In this document: piece after piece, positions 47,141 to 52,663 of the stretch
How positions within the stretch are numbered: position 1 is the stretch's first letter
Layout: each line of letters starts with the position of its first letter
Assembly: GCA_016932715.1 (NCBI GenBank)
Contig: JAFGCG010000035.1
Span: 1-52,663, forward strand
DNA length: 52,663 bases
Reading direction: 5' to 3'
Origin: Anaerolineales bacterium
GTDB taxonomy: Bacteria; Chloroflexota; Anaerolineae; Anaerolineales; Villigracilaceae
Program-made: the position numbers and the translations under genes
Notes under the pieces: generated by a model
The model's input: only the letters and a program-made list of their open reading frames with translations
Told to the model about the DNA's origin: nothing
Databases searched by the model: none

Positions 47141-48460
47141 ATGAATATAACCTCAGAAATACTAATTATCCTGGCGATTATCCTGGTCAATGCAATATTT
47201 GTTCTATCAGAAATGTCTGTTGCGTCCTCGCGCAAGGCGCGTCTTCAACAACGTGCCAACGAAGGAAACAAGGGGGCAAACACAGTCTTACACTTGATAG
47301 AGAATCCAAATCTATTCCTCGCCACTGTCCAAATCGGCATTACCCTGGTCGGCGTATTCGTGGGTGCGGTTGGCGGCATAACGTTAGCCAAACCGTTGAG
47401 CGAACTCCTGGCTCGCGTCCCCTGGCTTGCCAACCATGCCGATTCGGTTGCTCTCGGAATTGTGGTGATTGCGATCACATTCGTATCGATCGTGCTGGGA
47501 GAACTGGTCCCAAAACGTATAGCGCTGCATAATCCTGAACGAATTGCCTCCGTACTGGCCGGCCCGATGATCGTAGTGTCCAAGTTGTTCAAGCCATTGG
47601 TCTGGATTTTGGGACGGGTGACAGATTTCATTCTGAAACTGATGGGCATCAAACCTGGAAGCGAACCACCAGTCACAGAAGAGGAAATCCAACTGCTGAT
47701 CGACCAGGGAACCCAGGCCGGTGTCTTTGAAGAATCGGAACATGATATGGTGGAAGGTGTCTTCAGCCTGGGAGATCAGCGCGTCTATTCACTGATGACT
47801 CCGCGTCCGGATATCGTCTGGCTGGATGTTGACGACTCGCTAGAAGACATCCGCCAGAAAATATCCGAAAGCAATTTTTCGCGTTTCCCTGTCCGGCAGG
47901 GCTCATTGGATACGATCGTGGGGATTGTCAAAGCCAGGGACCTGCTCATGCGAAGTCTGAATGACGAACCCATTGTGCTCAAAGACCTGCTCAAGCCGGC
48001 TTTCTTCGTACCCGAGACCATGTTCGCCTCCAAGGCGCTGGAGGTACTCAAGGAAAAAGGCACGGATATGCTGCTGATCATAGACGAGTTCGGAGCCTTA
48101 CAAGGACTACTGACGATCAACGACATTCTCGAAGAGATCGTCGGCGCCATGGAAATCGAAGAACCACAAGCGACACAACGACAGGATGGCTCCTGGCTGC
48201 TGGACGGCATGCTGGAAATAGACGAGTTCAAAGAGATATTTGAACTGCCTGTACTGCCGCACGAAAACGAGTATGAGACGCTGAGCGGGTTTGTCATGGT
48301 GTCGCTTGGGCGCGTGCCGCAGCCTACCGATCATTTCGAATGGCACAGCTTGCACTTTGAGGTGATTGATATGGATGGCCGCCGTGTCGATAAGGTGCTT
48401 GTTACCACACTCCCACAACGACCATTGACTGCGGAACCCCGTGGGAATAATTCGCAGTGA
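47141..48460 (+). CDS. CNNM/CorC-like membrane protein with CBS pair (HlyC/UPF0053)
   Basis: A 439-residue protein: DUF21/CNNM membrane domain (residues 1-170, about four helices, with GELVPKRIALHNPERIA), a CBS pair (about 205-325, starting VYSLMTPRPDIVWLD) and the C-terminal CorC_HlyC domain (about 345-425). Homologues take part in magnesium or cobalt efflux. A GTG at 47126 would add five residues. No strong ribosome site is seen. Confidence 0.92.
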   Translation: MNITSEILIILAIILVNAIFVLSEMSVASSRKARLQQRANEGNKGANTVLHLIENPNLFLATVQIGITLVGVFVGAVGGITLAKPLSELLARVPWLANHADSVALGIVVIAITFVSIVLGELVPKRIALHNPERIASVLAGPMIVVSKLFKPLVWILGRVTDFILKLMGIKPGSEPPVTEEEIQLLIDQGTQAGVFEESEHDMVEGVFSLGDQRVYSLMTPRPDIVWLDVDDSLEDIRQKISESNFSRFPVRQGSLDTIVGIVKARDLLMRSLNDEPIVLKDLLKPAFFVPETMFASKALEVLKEKGTDMLLIIDEFGALQGLLTINDILEEIVGAMEIEEPQATQRQDGSWLLDGMLEIDEFKEIFELPVLPHENEYETLSGFVMVSLGRVPQPTDHFEWHSLHFEVIDMDGRRVDKVLVTTLPQRPLTAEPRGNNSQ

Positions 48461-48521
48461 GCAGAGCCAGAAGATGTAACTCCGTCCACAGCGCAGCCTC
48501 TTCTCCAATTTCATAACTCTT

Positions 48522-49271
48522 ATGCCCCGCAATTTCCTTCGCGCAGTAATCTTCGACCTGGGCGGAACGCTCATGTATGAGCGCGCCGCCTGGGAGCCCC
48601 TCATCGCACAGGCCGATGAAGCCCTTACCAATTATCTGCGCGCGCAGGGCATGGAATTGAATCTGTCCAGCTTCCCGCGCGAATTTCGCAAGCGGCTCGA
48701 TCGCTATTTCAGGAAGCGCGAAAAGGATCTGCTCGAAACGACGTATTCCTTTGTCCTGCGCGATGTGCTCGCGGACAAGGGCTACAGCGATGTCCCGGAA
48801 ACCATTGTACGGAATGCGCTGGATCGTTTATTCGCCATCACACAAACGAACTGGGTGCTCGAAGAAGACACTCTGCCAACCCTGAAGAAACTCGAAGAGG
48901 ATGGTTACCGTCTCGGCCTGGTCTCCAATGCCGGCGATGACCAGGACGTCCAGCAACTTGCGCGCCGCTTTGGTATCTCGCAATACTTTGACTTCATCCT
49001 CACCTCCGCCGCCTGCAGTTACCGCAAACCGCACCCGCGCATCTTCGAACTGGCGCTCTCGAACTGGTACTGCCTCCCCTCGGAAGCCGTCATGGTCGGC
49101 GACAATCTGGATGCCGATATACGCGGCGCAAAAAGCGCCGGATTGTACGCGGTCTGGATCAGCCGCCGCGCCGGCCCAAACAACGGCGACCCGCTGCCGG
49201 TCCCGCCGGATGCGGACCTGTCCGCGTTGAACGAGCTTCCCGCGGTCCTTGACCGCCTCCAGGTGCAATAA
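48522..49271 (+). CDS. HAD-superfamily hydrolase
   Basis: A 249-residue phosphatase-like protein. HAD motif I is VIFDLGGTLMY, in which the second aspartate of DxD is replaced by glycine; motif II is GLVSNAG, and motifs III/IV are YRKPHPRIF and MVGDNLDADIRGA. The DxG change is shared with some YjjG/HAD-IA members and may limit phosphatase activity. Substrate is unknown. It lies between the CorC-like gene and the EamA transporter on the same strand. Confidence 0.88.
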   Translation: MPRNFLRAVIFDLGGTLMYERAAWEPLIAQADEALTNYLRAQGMELNLSSFPREFRKRLDRYFRKREKDLLETTYSFVLRDVLADKGYSDVPETIVRNALDRLFAITQTNWVLEEDTLPTLKKLEEDGYRLGLVSNAGDDQDVQQLARRFGISQYFDFILTSAACSYRKPHPRIFELALSNWYCLPSEAVMVGDNLDADIRGAKSAGLYAVWISRRAGPNNGDPLPVPPDADLSALNELPAVLDRLQVQ

Positions 49272-49304
49272 GAAATCGAATATCACAGTACGGATTCCGT
49301 CGCA

Positions 49305-50201
49305 ATGATTCAAAACAAAACCCTGCTGGCTTATCTCGCGCTGGGTACAGGCATTCTTGCGCTCAGTTTCTCTGCCATGTTTGTGCGCTGGGCAAACGCA
49401 CCTGGACCTGTCACAGCGTTCTACCGCCTTTTCTTTTCCACATTTTTGCTGCTGCCGTTTTTTGCACCGCGCATCAGAATGAATTCAGCGATCGCGTCGC
49501 CATCCATTGCCTTTCCCCTGCTGGCTGGTATTTTCACGGCCCTTGATCTCGGACTGTGGACCGCATCCCTCACCTACACGACCGCTTCCAACGCCACGCT
49601 GCTCGGCAATACCGCGCCGTTGTGGGTCGCATTGGGAGCCTGGCTGATCCTGAAGCAAAAATTGACCCCGGTTTTCTGGCGCGGACTTGTACTTGCTTTG
49701 CTTGGCGCGGCGCTGATCATGGGAACCGACTTCATCCTTCACCCGCGCTTCGGTATCGGAGATGCGATGGCGGTCACCACAGGTCTTTTCTACGCCGGAT
49801 ATTTTCTCTGCACTGAAAAAAGCCGCGTTCACTTCGATGCCGTCAGCCACATCTGGATTGTGGGAGTTAGCGCGAGTATTTCCCTTTTTGTGATAAACAT
49901 GGTGCTTCACTATCCTCTATCCGGCTATCCCGCGCAAACCTGGCTGATCTTTCTCGCAACGGCGGTCGTTTCGCAACTGATCGGATATATATCGCTTGCC
50001 TATGCCCTCGGGCATCTTCCAGCCTCGGTTGTCTCACCCACGATGATTCTTCAGCCTGTCGTGACGACCCTTTTGGCAATCCCCCTGCTGGGCGAAGTTC
50101 CCGGCATCTGGCAGGGAGCCGGCGGCGCGCTCGCGCTGGTTGGGATTTACATCGTCAATCAATCACATAACCAAAGCCAGGTCGAAACTCCCAACGCATA
50201 A
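49305..50201 (+). CDS. EamA-family (DMT) transporter
   Basis: A 298-residue protein with ten probable membrane helices in two EamA repeats: the first includes FVRWANAPGPVTAFYRLFF and TTASNATLLGNTAPLWVAL, the second IGYISLAYALGHLPASVVS and LLAIPLLGEVPGIWQ. DMT carriers export amino acids or other metabolites; substrate is not predictable here. It follows the HAD gene by 33 bases. Confidence 0.9.
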   Translation: MIQNKTLLAYLALGTGILALSFSAMFVRWANAPGPVTAFYRLFFSTFLLLPFFAPRIRMNSAIASPSIAFPLLAGIFTALDLGLWTASLTYTTASNATLLGNTAPLWVALGAWLILKQKLTPVFWRGLVLALLGAALIMGTDFILHPRFGIGDAMAVTTGLFYAGYFLCTEKSRVHFDAVSHIWIVGVSASISLFVINMVLHYPLSGYPAQTWLIFLATAVVSQLIGYISLAYALGHLPASVVSPTMILQPVVTTLLAIPLLGEVPGIWQGAGGALALVGIYIVNQSHNQSQVETPNA

Positions 50202-50239
50202 GGCTTGTCTTGAGCTTGTCGACACTTGCACCTGGCGCA

Positions 50240-50275
50240 CACTTGCCCCGATTTGCTTAGCAAATCGTGCAAGTG
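50240..50275 (+). terminator. Hairpin after the EamA gene
   Basis: CACTTGC pairs with GCAAGTG, and inside it GATTTGC with GCAAATC around a TTA loop. No T tract follows, so termination strength is uncertain. Confidence 0.55.
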
Positions 50276-50353
50276 CCGGGGAGTGCAGATGAAGGCTTGA
50301 AATTTATTCCACACTTCTATATACTATCCCTATCCCAAGTGACCTTAGAGACT

Positions 50354-50491
50354 GTTTCTTAAAGACTTCTCAGGACACGGACAATACAGTTTACACGGAG
50401 TTTCACGGAAAAATTCCTAAAAAAGCCGCTCTTTTCCGTGCTGCCCGCGAAATCCGTGTACCAAAAAGCAAGCGGCAACGATTTAAGAAAC
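50354..50491. mobile_element. Second MITE/REP-like palindromic element
   Basis: The outer inverted repeats are GTTTCTTAAA (50354-50363) and TTTAAGAAAC (50482-50491). Inside, TACACGGA near 50392 pairs with TCCGTGTA near 50455, and CACGGAAAA with TTTTCCGTG. The interior motif CACGGAG also occurs in the element at 31080-31209. No gene is encoded. Confidence 0.5.
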
Positions 50492-50524
50492 ACTCACTAG
50501 GGAAATAGTTTCGTGGAGGAGAAC

Positions 50525-50929
50525 ATGGAAATCAAAGTGTCAATTGAAAATGGCCGTGTTCCGATTACCATTTTGCATGTGGATGGCGACCTCGACGCCT
50601 CAAGTTACCAGGATTTCCAGTCCACAGCAAAGGAACTGGTCGACAAAGGGGCGCGCTACATCCTGGTCGATCTAGCGCATGCCCCGTTTGTCAGCAGTGC
50701 GGGATTGCGCGCCCTGCATATGCTCTTCAAGGAACTTCGCTCCCGCAACCCCGATCCCAATCTCAGTGATGAGCAGATGAAAAAGGGAATCAGCGCAGGC
50801 ACCTACAAATCCCCTCATTTGAAATTAGTCAACTTATCTCCGCAGACCAAGGCAGCTTTTGAAACAAGCGGCTTTGACATGTACATCGATACATTCACGG
50901 ACCTGAAGGCAGCCATCGCTTCCTTTTAA
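50525..50929 (+). CDS. STAS-domain anti-sigma-factor antagonist
   Basis: A 134-residue STAS protein. Core strands are VPITILHVDGDLDASSYQDF and YILVDLAHAPFVSSAGLRAL; the SSAG serines are at the site phosphorylated in SpoIIAA-like proteins. A 20-residue loop (RNPDPNLSDEQMKKGISAGT) is longer than usual. It would sequester an anti-sigma factor or act in a partner-switching system; no kinase lies beside it. GGAGGAG precedes the ATG at 50525. Confidence 0.88.
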   Translation: MEIKVSIENGRVPITILHVDGDLDASSYQDFQSTAKELVDKGARYILVDLAHAPFVSSAGLRALHMLFKELRSRNPDPNLSDEQMKKGISAGTYKSPHLKLVNLSPQTKAAFETSGFDMYIDTFTDLKAAIASF

Positions 50930-50984
50930 CCCGCAATCCGCTGGTCAAACCGTCTTCTATCATTTTGACATTAAGGAGCAAAGC

Positions 50985-52364
50985 ATGAACCTGGGCGCCA
51001 TTATCGAAGTTGCCATCGGCTTGATATTCGTTTGGATCGTGCTCAGTCTGACGATCATCCAAATTCAGGAATGGATCAGCACCCGGCTGGATAAACGGGC
51101 GCGGGATATGGAGGCCGCCATCCAGGAGATGCTCGCCAACCCCAATCTCAAAGCCCAGTTCTATGACCATCCTGTCATTCGCGGATTGACTGCCAAAAAG
51201 AGAAAACAACCCTCCAGGACACCAGCCTGGTTCTATAACCATCCACTCGTGCGTGGCTTCACCAAGGAAAAACGAAAGTTACCCTCCTATATCCCTTCAC
51301 AGCAATTTTCTCTTGCTTTGTTTGATGTTGCAATGACTGCCGGGACTGAGTCATCGCTAATTCAACAGGGCATCCTGAAAATTCGCGATGATCTTGAAAA
51401 TGACAAAAAGATGACCGTGGAAGAGGCTGTGATCGAAGAGCTGAATCTATTAGCAGAATTCGCCCGCAGTGCAGCCGCCACAGAAGCGGGCACAGCCGTC
51501 ACGAAAGCAAGCCTGACGACGCTCAAAAGAGAGGCGAAAAAATTTACCGAGAAGCATCCCGAACTGGAAGGGCTTGTAGACGCCGCGCTGAAAGAAGCAG
51601 ATCGGCTGAAGGGCGAGATCGACGATGTTTTGGAAAAGCAGCCCAAGCAGAAAGCGACCGATGCGGGCCTGTCACAAGTCAGGCGCGGGGTCGCCGCTTT
51701 GAGTGTGATCAGTCCCGAAGTGAATCAGACTCTAAACGCTTTATTGCTGAATGTGGAGGAGTATGTCACGCAGGGTGAAACAAACCTGGCCAGGGCGCGC
51801 AAGAACGTCGAAACATGGTTCGATGATTCGATGGATAGGGTCAGCGGAGCATTCAAACGGTACGCCCAAATGATGGCCTTGATCATCGGTTTTGTTGTTG
51901 CACTATTATTAAATGTTGATTCGATAGACCTCACACTTTATCTCTGGCGTGAGCCTGCTGTTCGCCAAGCATTGGCAGAAAATGCAGCAAAATTCGAACT
52001 CCCGCAAGATCAGCTTGAAACCGATCCTGAACAGGCCCTGCAGGACTTCAGAGATCAATTCGTCGGTCTCAGTCTACCGATAGGCTGGGGGATCACCGGA
52101 GGCACGGGCCCGGCAGTGAACGATGCCAATTGTCAGTTATTTCCCGGTGTTGATCAAACCTTCGGTATCCCCATCTTTGGCAGTACGAAATGCATTGTTC
52201 CACCTCAATCGAACAACCAGAATAATCTTGCCGTCAAGCTGTTAGGTATCTTTCTTACAGCTCTTGCCGCCAGGCAGGGCGCGCCTTTCTGGTTTGACAT
52301 TCTCAAGAGAGTGGTAAATCTGCGCAGCACAGGCGCAAACCCGAACGAAAAGGCCGCGGGGTAA
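50985..52364 (+). CDS. Large membrane protein with internal repeat, unknown
   Basis: A 459-residue protein. An N-terminal helix (IIEVAIGLIFVWIVLSLTII) is followed by a duplicated motif, FYDHPVIRGLTAKKRKQPS and FYNHPLVRGFTKEKRKLPS (about residues 59-105), then a long charged alpha-helical/coiled-coil region (about 130-285), a membrane helix near 300 (MMALIIGFVVALLLNVDSI) and a last hydrophobic segment near 425. I recall similar hypothetical proteins in other phyla, often with the PSYIPS segment. AAGGAG precedes the ATG. It follows the STAS gene by 55 bases and could be its partner. Confidence 0.8.
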   Translation: MNLGAIIEVAIGLIFVWIVLSLTIIQIQEWISTRLDKRARDMEAAIQEMLANPNLKAQFYDHPVIRGLTAKKRKQPSRTPAWFYNHPLVRGFTKEKRKLPSYIPSQQFSLALFDVAMTAGTESSLIQQGILKIRDDLENDKKMTVEEAVIEELNLLAEFARSAAATEAGTAVTKASLTTLKREAKKFTEKHPELEGLVDAALKEADRLKGEIDDVLEKQPKQKATDAGLSQVRRGVAALSVISPEVNQTLNALLLNVEEYVTQGETNLARARKNVETWFDDSMDRVSGAFKRYAQMMALIIGFVVALLLNVDSIDLTLYLWREPAVRQALAENAAKFELPQDQLETDPEQALQDFRDQFVGLSLPIGWGITGGTGPAVNDANCQLFPGVDQTFGIPIFGSTKCIVPPQSNNQNNLAVKLLGIFLTALAARQGAPFWFDILKRVVNLRSTGANPNEKAAG

Positions 52365-52382
52365 TGTAGAAAGCACTTCCAT

Positions 52383-52415
52383 AATGGGCTGTCTCGCACA
52401 GCCCATTTATTTTTC
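52383..52415 (+). terminator. Rho-independent terminator
   Basis: A 10-bp stem (52383-52392 with 52398-52407) with a 5-base loop, followed by TATTTTTC, 18 bases past the stop codon at 52364. Confidence 0.92.
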
Positions 52416-52462
52416 AATCGGCGGCGAACGCTCAAAAGGCAAAACTCTTTTATAATCACCTC

Positions 52463-52663
52463 ATGTCTGATCTCTTTGACCATGCCATGCAGGAGCGCAT
52501 GAAACAGGAAACTCCGCTCGCGGCGCGCATGCGCCCGCGGAGCCTGGAGAAATTTATCGGCCAGGAGCACATCGTCGGGGAGGGCAAGCTGCTGCGCCGC
52601 GCGATCGAAGCCGATAGGTTGTTCTCGTCCATCATTTTGTGGGGACTGCCTGAGACCGGCAAG
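52463..52663 (+). CDS. rarA: Replication-associated recombination protein A, 5' part
   Basis: The first 67 residues of a RarA/MgsA/WRNIP1-type AAA+ ATPase, cut by the window end. [20 protein letters not shown] followed by [20 protein letters not shown] is the family's N-terminal signature. The Walker A motif reads GLPETGK instead of GPPGTGK; it still fits GxxxxGK, but two normally constant residues are changed. TATAAT ends 6 bases before the ATG and there is no Shine-Dalgarno site, suggesting a leaderless mRNA. Confidence 0.9.
   Translation, partial: MSDLFDHAMQERMKQETPLAARMRPRSLEKFIGQEHIVGEGKLLRRAIEADRLFSSIILWGLPETGK

Overview
The window looks like chromosomal DNA of an uncultured or little-studied bacterium of the Chloroflexota, probably near Anaerolineae. 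This is inferred from content: three large MalT-like (LAL/STAND) LuxR regulators, a secreted protein built of FLxFY/GYPI repeats, slipin plus NfeD, a split glutamine-dependent NAD synthetase, several probable leaderless genes, and fairly high but uneven G+C. No rRNA is present to confirm it.

Bases 1-16900 hold three related regulatory modules. Each pairs an ~880-917 residue ATPase/TPR/LuxR regulator with a neighbouring operon. The operons share a small 69-78 residue protein with a conserved DQSxxxGLxxR core and one or more membrane proteins; two of the three also have a flavodoxin-fold protein. Modules 1 (4725 down to 491) and 2 (9944 down to 4864) run leftward. Module 3 (10109 to about 16892) is divergent from module 2 and adds a CPBP protease homologue, a CxxC microprotein, an F420-type nitroreductase and a beta-lactamase-fold hydrolase. 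The first 56 bases look like the end of an insertion sequence.

Bases 16900-26900 are accessory DNA: an alpha/beta hydrolase, a relic of the beta-lactamase-like gene, an iron-sulfur flavoprotein, a leftward cassette (sliding-clamp homologue, RadC and two unknown genes, three of the four with a shared ribosome-binding motif), AT-rich hypothetical genes, a phage-type zinc-knuckle protein, several strongly structured intergenic segments, a probable free-standing small RNA at about 24929-25022, a DUF3800 protein and a tyrosine integrase beside an initiator tRNA-Met gene.

Bases 27000-31700 hold a degenerate OmpR-type regulator, an AT-rich restriction-modification pair in which the methyltransferase carries an apparently dead copy of its partner nuclease, a Tat-exported L,D-transpeptidase, a MITE-like palindrome and a SWIM zinc-finger gene behind a strong promoter and a terminator-bearing leader.

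Bases 31700-52663 are mostly housekeeping: an MFS exporter, split NAD synthetase, tRNA-Ser(CGA), RNase D with a beta-CASP nuclease, RimI, slipin/NfeD, wecC-wecB, a PyrK-like iron-sulfur protein, a band-7 protein, a selenocysteine-containing SelD with its own SECIS-like hairpin, CorC-like, HAD, EamA and STAS proteins, and the 5' end of rarA. Heptamer-like intergenic repeats and a second palindromic element are scattered through this part.
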